In this document: positions 1-7,971 of the stretch, piece by piece
Position numbering within the stretch: position 1 is the stretch's first letter
Layout of the letters: the number at the start of each line of letters is the position of its first letter
NCBI GenBank assembly: GCA_035697145.1
Contig: DASSDL010000025.1
Location: 1 to 58,239 of the forward strand
Length of the DNA stretch: 58,239 nucleotides
From: DASQUK01 sp035697145
GTDB taxonomy: Bacteria; Actinomycetota; Acidimicrobiia; Acidimicrobiales; VFJN01
Reading direction: 5' to 3'
Notes under the pieces: generated by a model
Database searches by the model: none
What the model saw: only the letters and a program-made list of their open reading frames with translations
What the model was told of the DNA's origin: nothing
Made by a program: the position numbers and the translations under genes

Positions 1-84
1 CGGGACGCCCGGCGACGTGAGCCGCTGGGTGAGCTGCTCGGCGGTGCGGTCGACCTCACGGAAGGGATCGAAGCGCATCAACAT
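1..84 (-). CDS. Hsp20/alpha-crystallin small heat-shock protein, N-terminus only
   Basis: Only the first 28 codons lie in the window; the gene runs off the left edge. The peptide starts MLMRFDPFREVDRTAEQL, the usual opening of actinobacterial Hsp20-type chaperones (a short amphipathic segment with an RFDPFRE motif ahead of the alpha-crystallin domain). The ATG at 84 is preceded on the minus strand by AAGGAG with about 7 nt spacing, which decides the start. Such proteins are ATP-independent holdases that bind unfolding proteins in the cytoplasm. The alpha-crystallin domain is not visible, so the call rests on the N-terminal motif and the ribosome binding site. Confidence 0.72.
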   Translation of the reverse strand, partial: MLMRFDPFREVDRTAEQLTQRLTSPGVP

Positions 85-117
85 CACTGTGCTCCTTCCT
101 CAGATATTCCATAGAAA

Positions 118-567
118 CTACTCGTGATCAGCAACACCCGATACCAGGTCTCGCGTCGACGGCCCCACGACCGCCGCCCAGGACGGCACCAGCCCCATGA
201 TCAAGTGCCACGACAAGCAGTGCCGGCGCGACAGTTCCCGGATCGCGAGGTACTTCGAGTCCCGCACCAGCGATCGGGCCAAACGCCGGGTGACATTGCC
301 CTCGATCTCGGGGTGGTCCTCGGTATACCGATGCCCACAGTTGGAGCACTCGAAGCGCCGCTGCAGCCACACCAGCGGCGCACGCCGGCCCAGCGACAGA
401 TCCCGGATCTCGACCCGGCGGGCCTCATGCACCTTGGAGGTCTTGTAGCCGCACGCCGGGCACCACAGCACCCGGCGCGTGTCAGCCACCTCGATGACCA
501 ACTTGTCGAACTGGTCCTCCACGACCCGCACCACCCGCATACGCTTGAGGTGCAGCCGGATCGTCAT
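118..567 (-). pseudogene. ISL3-family transposase relic, N-terminal part
   Basis: The 149-residue reading frame carries the N-terminal zinc ribbon of ISL3 transposases: CPAC at 36-39, CSNC at 74-77, with the IRDLSLGRR segment between them, followed by a helix-turn-helix-like stretch at about 95-125. ISL3 transposases are usually 400 residues or more with a DDE catalytic domain. Here the frame stops after an unrelated tail and the hsp20 gene begins only about 30 bp further on, so the catalytic part is gone. No terminal inverted repeats are evident. I read it as a dead insertion-sequence remnant that cannot make active transposase. Confidence 0.75.
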
Positions 568-891
568 CCCGTCGGTGGCACGCGCCGCCTCCCCTCGCCG
601 ACCGTACCGCCGACGATCGCGGCGTCAGACGCTCACGCGGTGGATGGCGCGAGACCCCAGCTCAAGCCCCCAATCCCAACGATCCGCGCAGTCTCCGCTT
701 GGCAACGACGGTCCGACAGATCGCACGAGCTAGAGCTGGCGGCCGCGCTGGAAGATGGTGGCGGCACGGGCAAGGATCGCGGCGGCGATCTCGTTGTCGA
801 GGGGAGCTATCAAAAATCCGGAAGTACTCGGCGGCGGCGGGCTGGCCTTGGCTCGTCGACGAGGCCGAGACAACAGAGGTGGAGATGACTC
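568..891. other. No recognisable gene
   Basis: Both strands carry only arginine- and proline-rich frames typical of non-coding GC-rich DNA. There is no convincing ribosome binding site or known motif except the binding site of the next gene at the right end. It may be leftover sequence from the insertion element to its left. Confidence 0.5.
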
Positions 892-1245
892 ATGAATGAT
901 CCTGCTGGGGGGCAAGCCGGCCACGACGCCGCCCATCCGCTACCGGGCGGCGAGGGCAGCGAACCAGCTGAGCAGGACGCATCACGCTCGTGGACCGCAC
1001 TCCCGAGCTCTAAGAGGCCGCGCCCAGAACCCGCTCAGGGAATGATCCCGTCCCGAGCACGGCGTCGAACCATGCTCGAGCGGGGCTCCATGCGGGTGCT
1101 TGCCACTGGCGGCATCATCGGTCTCGCCACCATCCTCGGTGCCGTGCTCGTTAGCCAAGACGTCGCCGGCTGGATCGTGGGGCTCGCCGTCGGACTCACA
1201 TCGGTGATCCTCGCTGCCCTCCTGTGGTCATCACAACAGCTGTAG
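892..1245 (+). CDS. Small two-helix membrane protein of unknown function
   Basis: This 117-residue protein has a hydrophilic, proline- and charge-rich first 66 residues and then two hydrophobic segments at about 68-87 and 93-112, joined by a short SQDVAG turn, so it should be an integral membrane hairpin with a cytoplasmic N-terminal tail. The ATG is preceded by AGGTGGAG with 7 nt spacing. The C-terminal two-helix part resembles short conserved hypothetical proteins common in actinobacteria. Internal starts at the methionines near residues 51-67 would give a shorter protein made only of the two helices. No function can be assigned. Confidence 0.6.
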   Translation: MNDPAGGQAGHDAAHPLPGGEGSEPAEQDASRSWTALPSSKRPRPEPAQGMIPSRARRRTMLERGSMRVLATGGIIGLATILGAVLVSQDVAGWIVGLAVGLTSVILAALLWSSQQL

Positions 1246-1631
1246 TCACGCCAACACCGACGCCACGATGGAGTGGTTCGACCGCGAGTTCCAGGTCCGT
1301 GGCGGCCGACGGGGCCGCGCCCGGCGCCGCACCCGACCTAGCGACCGGGCCGAGCGCATCGCCGCCCGGGCGAGCCGGCCACCGAAGCGCCGGGCCGGCT
1401 GGAATGAACACCGAGCACGCGGTGCTGGATCTTGGACCGAATGGTCGCAAGCATCGGCGCCGCCCTTGACGATCTCCCAAAGGGCGGATCGCTTCGGGTG
1501 ACCGGCGGCTCGCCGACGATCGCAGCCTTGCCGTTGGACTGTCACCACCTCTCGACGTAAGGCTGGCTCGCCGAACGGTGACGGCCGGTGCCCACCGGGC
1601 GGACGCGGAGGTGGTTAACCGTGGTCCGTGT
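1246..1631. other. Intergenic stretch without a supported gene
   Basis: Overlapping open frames exist on both strands but are low-complexity Arg/Pro/Ala products without ribosome binding sites or family motifs. The right end is the 3' end of the zinc-ribbon gene on the minus strand. I see no RNA gene or mobile element here. Confidence 0.5.
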
Positions 1632-1892
1632 TCAGGGCGTCTGGCCGACGTGTCGGCGGTGCGCTACGTCGTCGGGCTGGGGGTTGCGGCCGAGCAGGAT
1701 GGCTCGACATGGTGAGCACAGCCACCAGTCCGGTCGGGCGGCTGGGTGCAGGGTGGGATCACCTTCGAACAGCAATCGACACCGACCGCATTGTTGGGGC
1801 GGGGGGCCGCTGTCGGCCGGTACCCAGTGGGTGTTGGGCTCGAGCAGGTGTAGGTCCGCTCCGCCAACAAGGGCGTCCGGGAACTGGGGCAT
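1632..1892 (-). CDS. Small four-cysteine zinc-ribbon protein
   Basis: An 86-residue protein with two CxxC knuckles, C35/C38 and C59/C62, separated by 20 residues with a WW pair before the second knuckle, suggesting a single bound zinc ion. The start at 1892 is set by a strong ribosome binding site (AGAGGAGG) just upstream. That site lies inside a perfect 13-bp hairpin at 1893-1929, so translation may be controlled by RNA folding or by a protein that opens the hairpin. It lies downstream of a 26-codon membrane-peptide gene on the same strand and divergent from a winged-helix regulator. The family is unknown to me; a nucleic-acid or protein adaptor role is only a guess. Confidence 0.65.
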   Translation of the reverse strand: MPQFPDALVGGADLHLLEPNTHWVPADSGPPPQQCGRCRLLFEGDPTLHPAARPDWWLCSPCRAILLGRNPQPDDVAHRRHVGQTP

Positions 1893-1929
1893 GATGCCTC
1901 CTCTGGTTGGGGTACTCAGAGGAGGCATC
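1893..1929 (-). promoter_or_regulatory. Perfect hairpin sequestering the Shine-Dalgarno of the zinc-ribbon gene
   Basis: On the minus strand GATGCCTCCTCTG (1929-1917) and CAGAGGAGGCATC (1905-1893) are exact reverse complements, a 13-bp stem closing an 11-nt loop. The second arm contains the whole ribosome binding site and ends directly against the ATG at 1892. In RNA this would block ribosome entry unless it is unfolded, unwound by a coupled ribosome, or bound by a factor. As DNA it could instead be a repressor operator. Confidence 0.6.
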
Positions 1930-2025
1930 GGGCTTTTGCGGCGGGAGGCCGGGTCCGGCGGCGCAAACGAGGCGACCCCACCGAGTCTGGATCCAGTTGA
2001 ACGGGCGGGTAAGCGCGTGTTGGTG

Positions 2026-2106
2026 TCAGTGGGCGGTTCGTGTCCGCATATAGCGGAAGAGGCCGAAGCCCACGATGGCGACGATCGCCACGATGAGGAA
2101 TTCCAT
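2026..2106 (-). CDS. 26-residue single-helix membrane microprotein
   Basis: The frame begins ATG at 2106 after AAAGGA with about 5 nt spacing and ends TGA at 2026-2028. The product starts MEFLIVAIVAIVGFGLF, one uninterrupted hydrophobic helix of about 17 residues, followed by an RYMRTRTAH basic tail, the normal charge pattern for an N-out/C-in single-pass peptide. It is the first gene of a short minus-strand unit that also holds the zinc-ribbon gene, and it is divergent from a winged-helix regulator. Small size prevents a family assignment, but start, ribosome binding site and membrane topology agree well. Confidence 0.55.
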   Translation of the reverse strand: MEFLIVAIVAIVGFGLFRYMRTRTAH

Positions 2107-2184
2107 GATCGTTCCTTTCTTGGCCCCGGGGGATGACCGTCGACGACAGCCACCACCCCAGCGCTGTTACCGCAGCGTACACCT

Positions 2185-2222
2185 GAATCTAGAAACATGC
2201 AATCTAGTTCTAGAATCTAGGA
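2185..2222. promoter_or_regulatory. AT-rich operator/promoter with three AATCTAG repeats
   Basis: AATCTAG occurs at 2186, 2201 and 2214, and TCTAG-TT-CTAGA forms a short inverted repeat at 2203-2214. This is one of the few AT-rich patches in the window and lies between the divergent microprotein and winged-helix genes, the expected place for an operator of that regulator. TAGAAT at 2211-2216 could serve as a -10 box for the rightward gene. Confidence 0.5.
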
Positions 2223-2234
2223 TAAGGTGTGTAT

Positions 2235-2555
2235 ATGGGACGTTGGAGCTTCCTCACCAACCACGCACGAGCCCTGCTGTGCATCGCCCACGACCCCGGC
2301 GTACGGCTGCGTGACATCGCCGCCATGGTCGGCGTCACCGAGCGCAGCGCCCATGACATGGTCACCGACCTCGTCGACGCCGGCTATGTCGTCAAAGACA
2401 AACAGGGTCGCCGCAACCAGTACCGCATCCAGGAGCACGTGCCGCTGCGGGACCCGATCAGCCAGGAACCAACCATCGGCGAGATGCTCGACCTCCTCGT
2501 CGGCGTGAACGCCCACCGCACCCCGCACAACCAGGACAGGGCCCACGACGGCTGA
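2235..2555 (+). CDS. Winged helix-turn-helix transcriptional regulator
   Basis: A 106-residue single-domain DNA-binding protein. Residues about 2-75 form a winged helix: an N-terminal helix (FLTNHARALLCIA), the HTH at RLRDIAAMVGVTERSAHDMVTDLVDAGYVV, and a wing at KDKQGRRNQYRI. This pattern is common among small actinobacterial MarR/ArsR-like regulators, which usually bind palindromic DNA as dimers. The ATG at 2235 has an AAGG site about 7 nt upstream; a GTG at 2229 is an alternative. AATCTAG repeats just upstream suggest autoregulation and control of the divergent microprotein/zinc-ribbon unit. No ligand-binding domain is present. Confidence 0.8.
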   Translation: MGRWSFLTNHARALLCIAHDPGVRLRDIAAMVGVTERSAHDMVTDLVDAGYVVKDKQGRRNQYRIQEHVPLRDPISQEPTIGEMLDLLVGVNAHRTPHNQDRAHDG

Positions 2556-2617
2556 CAAGACTGCCAGACTGGGCGTGCTGGCCAGCCTCGGGTGGAACCC
2601 ATCACCACACGCGATAT

Positions 2618-2659
2618 ATGCCGGTCCTAGGTCAGCCTGTCACCTGCTAAGACCGGCAT
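2618..2659. terminator. Inverted repeat between convergent genes, possible bidirectional terminator
   Basis: ATGCCGGTC (2618-2626) and GACCGGCAT (2651-2659) are perfect reverse complements around a 24-nt loop, placed between the ends of the regulator gene (plus strand) and the YihY/BrkB gene (minus strand). There is no clear T tract, so factor-independent termination is only a possibility. Confidence 0.35.
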
Positions 2660-2700
2660 GGCCCCCTGACGGCGGCCACTCTGTGGGATGAAACTCTTGG

Positions 2701-3606
2701 CTACGGCTTCGATTCAGCCGCTGAGCTGGTTGGGCTCGGCTCCCGAGTCCCGTGGATTCTCACAGCTGGTCCACGCCGATGGGCTGCTCGGTAGCCGACG
2801 AGCAATGCGGTGTTGGCCGCGAAGAGCCACAGCCCGAGCAGCACAACCGCCGCAAGGGCATGCCACGCGTAGCGGCGCTCGAAGTTGGCGCCGAACCGCA
2901 GGTACGCCACATACGTGACCGACAGCACCGAAATGCTGGCCGCTGCAATGAGCGCGCCGTGGATCGTCGAGCGCCAGTCGAGGGGCGTGCGGGGGAGAAC
3001 CCTGTAGATGAAGCCGACCGTCACGAAGGTGGCGCCGAAGCCGTACACGAGGGCAACCGTGAGCCCAACGGCGATCTCCCCGGGCGTGTTTCCGAGCGTG
3101 GTGGCACCGGCATAGCTCGCGACGAGGCTGGCGAGCACGAGCACGGGCGCAAGGCAGACGAGGAGCAGCGCCGCGCCGCGGCGTTGTAGGCCGGTGGCGT
3201 CGCGGTCGCCGGTTAGACGGTCGAGAACTCGTACCAGCGCAGACCCGTAGGCGGTCGCTGGCCACACGGCGGCAACCACTGCCACCAGACCAAGCCTGGT
3301 CCCGAGATCGGCGACCCGCTCGAACGCCCGGTCGGCGCCGAGAGCTTCGGGGCTGAAGCGGGCGAGCTCCGCCGCAGCGTCATCGATCTGCGTCGGACCG
3401 ACCACAAGGCTGGTGACCCACAGGGCGACCACGACGAGCGGGGCCACGGAGATGAGCCCGTAGAACGCGAGCGCAGCCGAGTAGAGGAAGACGTCCTCGG
3501 CGCGCGCGATCGCCAGGGCGCGGCGAACTCGGCGGACCGCGCCCGGCAGGGCAGGGGCCCATGGATTGGAAGCGATGCGTGCTCCTTGCTCGTTGGCATC
3601 TACCAC
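2701..3606 (-). CDS. YihY/virulence factor BrkB family membrane protein
   Basis: About 301 residues with roughly six hydrophobic segments. The family signature near the N-terminus is visible (VFLYSAALAFYGLISVAPLV), followed by the polar SPEALGADRAFERVADLG stretch and later helices such as VGLTVALVYGFGATFVTVG and RRYAWHALAAVVLLGLW. Proteins of this family (often mislabelled ribonuclease BN) are inner-membrane proteins whose transported substrate or role is unsettled. Length matches the usual 280-330 residues. The start is uncertain: no ATG lies in a sensible place, and GTG at 3606 is the first good candidate, but without a clear ribosome binding site. A charged tail ends the protein. Confidence 0.8.
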   Translation of the reverse strand: MVDANEQGARIASNPWAPALPGAVRRVRRALAIARAEDVFLYSAALAFYGLISVAPLVVVALWVTSLVVGPTQIDDAAAELARFSPEALGADRAFERVADLGTRLGLVAVVAAVWPATAYGSALVRVLDRLTGDRDATGLQRRGAALLLVCLAPVLVLASLVASYAGATTLGNTPGEIAVGLTVALVYGFGATFVTVGFIYRVLPRTPLDWRSTIHGALIAAASISVLSVTYVAYLRFGANFERRYAWHALAAVVLLGLWLFAANTALLVGYRAAHRRGPAVRIHGTREPSPTSSAAESKP

Positions 3607-3727
3607 TACCAGTCTCGCGGGCTGGCCCCGGCGGCCCACGGGGACGCCACCCGTGGGGAGACATCTTGGCGCGGCGCGTGTCAGCTGCGCAGCTAGCCGA
3701 CACTGACCGCGAAGGCCGCCAGTCGCC

Positions 3728-4009
3728 TCAGCGAAACGCGTACGGGATGATGGCGATCGACACGACAGCGAGCACGCCGCCGGCCGCGACAGCCTGGCGA
3801 TGCCGACGAGTGTTGGGCCTGGCATGTGCGGGCAGGGTGCCGCCCAAGACGGCGGCGCCGGCGTGGCGCGAGCGACGCATCGTCTCGGTGGACTCGTCCC
3901 GCGACAACCAGGCATCGCCACCCACGAACACCGCAGTCCCGACGAGCATCCCCACGGCCGTGACGCCGGTTCCACGTTCTGACACAACGCATTCCCCGTC
4001 CGTCCCCAT
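3728..4009 (-). CDS. Possible small membrane protein, weakly supported
   Basis: A 93-residue frame with two hydrophobic stretches (about 14-32 and 72-90) flanking a charged middle (SRDESTETMRRSRH). It lacks a convincing ribosome binding site. The central part faintly recalls the loop of ZIP-type transporters, but it is too short for that family and could be a decayed fragment. The surrounding 3607-4103 interval holds no better gene; a direct repeat of CCGGACTAGAG occurs near 4050. Confidence 0.3.
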   Translation of the reverse strand: MGTDGECVVSERGTGVTAVGMLVGTAVFVGGDAWLSRDESTETMRRSRHAGAAVLGGTLPAHARPNTRRHRQAVAAGGVLAVVSIAIIPYAFR

Positions 4010-4103
4010 CGAGCGCGCGAGATAACGGACCGTTCATCGGCCTTGTCCCGGACTAGAGCCGGACTAGAGCCGAACCTGCGGCGTTACCCGGGCGACCGGC
4101 TCG

Positions 4104-4745
4104 TCATCCGCCGCAAGTTCCGGATGGGACCCGCTCGAGCACCCGCAGCGAGCCGACTGCCCGGCGTTCGGCGAACCGGCCGCTGGCGACGGCCGGCAGG
4201 TAGATCTGCTCGTACGGGGGGCGCCCACCCTCGGCCGGGTCCGGGAACACGTCGTGGACGACCAGCGTGCCGCGTGGCGCCACGTGCGGCGTCCACTGCT
4301 CGTAGTCGAGACGGGCCGGCTCCTCGCCGTGCCCCCCGTCGATGAACAGCAACGCCAGCGGCGTGCTCCAGTTCCCCGCCACCGCCGGCGAATCGCCTAC
4401 CACGGCCACCACCGTGCCTTCGAGGCCGGCGTCGTGGATCGTGCGGCGGAAGACCGGCAGCGTGTCCATCTTGCCGACCTCCGGATCGACCAGGTCGGGC
4501 TCGTGCCACTCCCAGCCGGCCTGGTTTTCCTCGGATCCGCGGTGGTGGTCGACCGAGAACAGCACCCGCCCCCTCTCCCGGGCGGCGGCGCCGAGGTAGA
4601 CGGCGGACTTGCCGCAATAGCTGCCCACCTCCAGCAGCGGCCCATCGACGGCCACGGCCATTGCCGCGTCGTACAGCGCCTCACCCTCGTCACCGGGCAT
4701 GAAGCCCCGGGCGGCCTCGGCCTTGGCCCTCAGCTCGGGATCCAT
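4104..4745 (-). CDS. Class I SAM-dependent methyltransferase
   Basis: 213 residues from the ATG at 4745 (a GTG two codons upstream is possible). The Rossmann motif I is LLEVGSYCGKSAVYLGAAA at about 38-56; motif II follows with VLFSVDHHRGSEENQ. The later LLFIDGGHGEEPARLDYEQW and GTLVVHDVFPDP segments match the methyltransferase-24-type fold, in which Asp and His residues around FIDGGH and HD often hold a metal ion. The methyl acceptor is unknown; small molecules or sugars are typical for this group. The gene is divergent from kup with about 50 bp between the starts. Confidence 0.8.
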   Translation of the reverse strand: MDPELRAKAEAARGFMPGDEGEALYDAAMAVAVDGPLLEVGSYCGKSAVYLGAAARERGRVLFSVDHHRGSEENQAGWEWHEPDLVDPEVGKMDTLPVFRRTIHDAGLEGTVVAVVGDSPAVAGNWSTPLALLFIDGGHGEEPARLDYEQWTPHVAPRGTLVVHDVFPDPAEGGRPPYEQIYLPAVASGRFAERRAVGSLRVLERVPSGTCGG

Positions 4746-4799
4746 GCTCACGACCGGGACCGTAGCCCGAAGCCCGCAGGCCGCTAGCCTGCCGCACCG

Positions 4800-6743
4800 G
4801 TGTCAACGGAGCAGGACGAGCGCCCCGGCGAATCGCAGCCGGGCCACCCGCCCGCAGATCGTGGTCACGGCCACACCCCCGACGCCCGCACCATGGGACT
4901 GGCCGTCGGCGCCCTGGGCGTGGTGTTCGGCGACATCGGCACAAACCCGCTGTTCGCCATGCGGGAGGCGTTCGAGGGGCACGGCCACCGGCTGGCGGTC
5001 ATCGAGGACAACGTGCTCGGCCTGCTGTCCCTCATGTTCTGGTCGCTCGTGCTCGTGATCTGTGTCAAGTACCTCGCTTTCGTCATGCGGGCAGACAACC
5101 GCGGCGAGGGTGGCATCCTCGCCCTGACAGCGCTCGTCACGCCCAGGGAGCCACCGGTGCGTGGGACCCGCTGGGTGCTGGTCCTCATCGGCCTGTTTGG
5201 GGCGGCGCTGCTCTATGGCGACGGGGTCATCACCCCCGCCATCTCGGTGCTCGCCGCCGTCGAGGGGACGACGATCGCCGCCCCCGATCTCGACGCCTTC
5301 GTAGTACCAGCCGCGGTGGTCATCCTCGTCGGGCTGTTCCTGGTGCAGCACCGCGGCACGGCGGCGATCGGCCGGGTGTTCGGGCCGATCATGGTGGTGT
5401 GGTTCACGACGATCGGCGTGCTGGGCGCAGTGAACGTCGCCGAGCACCCGCGTGTGTTCCGGGCGGTCAACCCCGGCTACGCCGTCTCGTTCTTCGCCGA
5501 CAACGGCTTTCGCGGCTTCCTGGTGCTCGGCGCTGTCATCCTCGTCGTCGTCGGGGGCGAGGCCCTCTACGCCGACATGGGCCACTTCGGGCGCCGCCCG
5601 ATCATGCTCGGCTGGTACGCGCTCGTCATGCCCAGCCTGGTGCTCGTCTACTTCGGGCAGGGCGCGCTCCTGATCGACGACCCGGCGGCCATCGACAACC
5701 CCTTCTACCGCTTGGCGCCGGATTGGGCGCTCTATCCGTTGGTCGTGCTGGCGACGATCGCCACCGTCATCGCCTCCCAGGCGTTGATCTCCGGCGCCTT
5801 CTCGCTCACCCGGCAGGCCGTGCAGCTCGGCTACAGCCCGCGGGTGCGGGTCAGCCACACGTCGCCCACACAGATCGGCCAGATCTACATCGGGGCGGTC
5901 AATTGGTTGCTGATGGCCGCGTGTGTCGGCCTCGTCATCGGGTTCCGGAAATCGGCCAACCTGGCGGCCGCGTATGGCTTCGCCGTGACGGCCACGATGG
6001 TCCTGACGACCATCGTGTTCTACTTCGTGGCCCGGGAGCGGTTCCGCTGGAGGCCCTGGCGGGCCGTGACGCTCTGCCTGCTGTTCCTTACCTTCGACCT
6101 GGCGTTCTTCGGTGCCACGCTGTTCAAGATCCCCTACGGTGGGTGGTTCCCATTGGTGGCGGCCATCGTCGTGTTCACGGTCCTGAGCACGTGGAGGACC
6201 GGCCGGCGTCTCGTGCACGAACGGCTGCTGCGCGGCGGCATTCCGTTGACCGAGTTCGTCCGGGGCGTCGCCGAGGACCGCCCGGTGCGCACTAGAGGGG
6301 CCGGGGCCTACCTGGTGTCGACCCCGGGGGTCACCCCACCGGCGCTGTTCGCCAACCTGGAGTACAACGACGCGCTCCACGAGACCGTCGTCGTGATCTC
6401 GGTGGTAACCGAGGAGGTGCCACGCATCGACCCAGAGGAACGCACGGAGATGATCGACCTCGGTTCCGGCTTCCACCAGGTCACTCTGCGCCACGGCTTC
6501 ATGGAGGACATCGACGTGCCGCGGGCGTTGGCCGTCGAGACCGCGCCGAAGCTGGGTGTGGACCTCGACGGCCTCCCGTACTTCCTCGGCCGGGAATCTC
6601 TGCGAGTCACCGCCCGGCCGGGGATGGTCCGATGGCGGGAGCACCTGTTCGCCCTCATGTCGCGCAACGCCACGAGCGCCGCGACCTACTTCGGCCTGCC
6701 CCCGGAACAAACCGTCGAGCTCGGCCTCGCCGTCGAGCTATGA
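4800..6743 (+). CDS. kup: Low-affinity potassium uptake transporter Kup
   Basis: 647 residues, close to the usual 620-690. The Kup hallmark GDIGTNPLFAMREAF (usually GDIGTSPLY) begins near residue 44, followed by KYLAFVMRADNRGEGGILAL and LLYGDGVITPAISVLAAVEG, then about twelve transmembrane segments and a cytoplasmic C-terminal domain from about 450. Kup proteins are K+:H+ symporters of the cytoplasmic membrane. The GTG start at 4800 follows a short leader, so I see no room for a c-di-AMP riboswitch such as precedes some kup genes. Its last codons overlap the tail of the convergent GH1 gene by 6 bp. Confidence 0.95.
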   Translation: MSTEQDERPGESQPGHPPADRGHGHTPDARTMGLAVGALGVVFGDIGTNPLFAMREAFEGHGHRLAVIEDNVLGLLSLMFWSLVLVICVKYLAFVMRADNRGEGGILALTALVTPREPPVRGTRWVLVLIGLFGAALLYGDGVITPAISVLAAVEGTTIAAPDLDAFVVPAAVVILVGLFLVQHRGTAAIGRVFGPIMVVWFTTIGVLGAVNVAEHPRVFRAVNPGYAVSFFADNGFRGFLVLGAVILVVVGGEALYADMGHFGRRPIMLGWYALVMPSLVLVYFGQGALLIDDPAAIDNPFYRLAPDWALYPLVVLATIATVIASQALISGAFSLTRQAVQLGYSPRVRVSHTSPTQIGQIYIGAVNWLLMAACVGLVIGFRKSANLAAAYGFAVTATMVLTTIVFYFVARERFRWRPWRAVTLCLLFLTFDLAFFGATLFKIPYGGWFPLVAAIVVFTVLSTWRTGRRLVHERLLRGGIPLTEFVRGVAEDRPVRTRGAGAYLVSTPGVTPPALFANLEYNDALHETVVVISVVTEEVPRIDPEERTEMIDLGSGFHQVTLRHGFMEDIDVPRALAVETAPKLGVDLDGLPYFLGRESLRVTARPGMVRWREHLFALMSRNATSAATYFGLPPEQTVELGLAVEL

Positions 6744-7925
6744 GGCCGGCGGGAGGGCGTTGGCTCGGGCCACCGAGGCGAACCAGGCGGCGCTGGGCTT
6801 CGGTTCCCGAGCGAACGTCCGGCGGTCCACCGCCACCAGGCCGAACCGTGGCCGGTACCCGAAGGCCCACTCGAAGTTGTCGAGCAGCGACCAGTAGACG
6901 TAGCCCCGCACGTCGAGCCCGTCGGCCAAGCAGCGCAACACGCCCTCCAGCGCCTCCCGCACGAAGGTGACGCGCTGGTCGTCGTCCGTGGTACCGATCC
7001 CGTTCTCCGTCACGAGCAGCGGCACCCGGCCGCCGGTTGTCGACCACGCGCGGCGGAGGCAGGCCTCCAACGCCTGCGGCCAGTACTCGTAGCCCATGTC
7101 GAGCACCGGGACACCGTCCTCGGGTGGCAGCATCCCCTGCGGCCCGAGGCGCATGCGCGTGTAGACCTGCACGCCGAGGAAATCGTCGCCCTCGGTCGCC
7201 TCCAGGAACACGTCCTCCATGTCGCGCTCCACGCGGGCGCGCCGGGACTCAGCGCCCTCCATGGCCTGGTACTCGGTCATCGACAGGGTCAGGCCCACCG
7301 GCACGCCCGGCGCCCCTGCCCGGATGGCCTCGACGGCCTTGCGGTGGGCGTCGACGAAGACGTCGTTGACGCGCAGCCGCAGGTCGTGGTCGGACTTGCC
7401 GGGCGGGAACATGCCCAGCAGCCAGCCCATGGTGGCAACGATGTTCGGCTCGTTGATCGTGCACACCCGCCGGACGACGTCGCCCAGCTCACCGGCGAGG
7501 CGTCCGCAGAAGGCGGCGAACCGGTCGGCGCTGGCCGGGTCCTCCCAGCCTCCGCGCGCGGCCAGCCATCGGGGCGTCGTGAAGTGGTGAAAGGTGACGG
7601 TGGGCTCGATGCCCCGCGCCAGCAGCGCCTGGCACTGGCTCCGGTAGTGGGCCACCGTGGCGGTGGACCACTCGCCGTCCTCCGGCTCGACGCGGCTCCA
7701 CTCAACCGAGAAGCGGTGGGTGCCCAGCCCCAGGTCGGCCACTAGGCCGACGTCGTCCTCCCAGCGGTTCCAGGAGTCGCAGGCGTCGCCCGACGGCTCG
7801 GCGCACCCGCTGGCGGGGTCGTGCTCCCAGGCCCACCAGTCGTTGTTCCAGTTGCCGCCCTCGATCTGGTGGGCGGCGGTGGCGGTGCCCCAGACGAAAC
7901 CGCCGGGGAATGAGTCGGTCGTCAC
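6738..7925 (-). CDS. Glycoside hydrolase family 1 beta-glycosidase
   Basis: 395 residues from a GTG at 7925. The TIM barrel opens with FPGGFVWGTATAAHQIEGG, the GH1 N-terminal signature. The acid/base glutamate is E159 in TINEPN and the nucleophile is E307 in VTENG; WSLLDNFEWAFGYRPRFGLV near the C-terminus is the aglycone-binding signature. The enzyme should hydrolyse beta-glucosides or related beta-glycosides with retention, in the cytoplasm since no signal peptide is present. It is shorter than the common 440-470 residues, as in several actinobacterial members. It diverges from the tesB-like gene with a 46-bp shared promoter space and converges on kup. Confidence 0.92.
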   Translation of the reverse strand: MTTDSFPGGFVWGTATAAHQIEGGNWNNDWWAWEHDPASGCAEPSGDACDSWNRWEDDVGLVADLGLGTHRFSVEWSRVEPEDGEWSTATVAHYRSQCQALLARGIEPTVTFHHFTTPRWLAARGGWEDPASADRFAAFCGRLAGELGDVVRRVCTINEPNIVATMGWLLGMFPPGKSDHDLRLRVNDVFVDAHRKAVEAIRAGAPGVPVGLTLSMTEYQAMEGAESRRARVERDMEDVFLEATEGDDFLGVQVYTRMRLGPQGMLPPEDGVPVLDMGYEYWPQALEACLRRAWSTTGGRVPLLVTENGIGTTDDDQRVTFVREALEGVLRCLADGLDVRGYVYWSLLDNFEWAFGYRPRFGLVAVDRRTFAREPKPSAAWFASVARANALPPAS

Positions 7926-7971
7926 GGCGAGGAACCCTAAGGGACGGCGGAAGGCCGGTACCTTTCCGAGC

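Noticed and set aside
4746..4799. c-di-AMP or potassium riboswitch in front of kup
   Set aside because: Only about 50 bp separate kup from the divergent methyltransferase start, too short for the known ydaO-type aptamer.
4803..6710. Long minus-strand frame opposite kup
   Set aside because: Low-complexity His/Asp/Arg product, the usual shadow of a GC-rich gene read in antisense; no motif or ribosome binding site.
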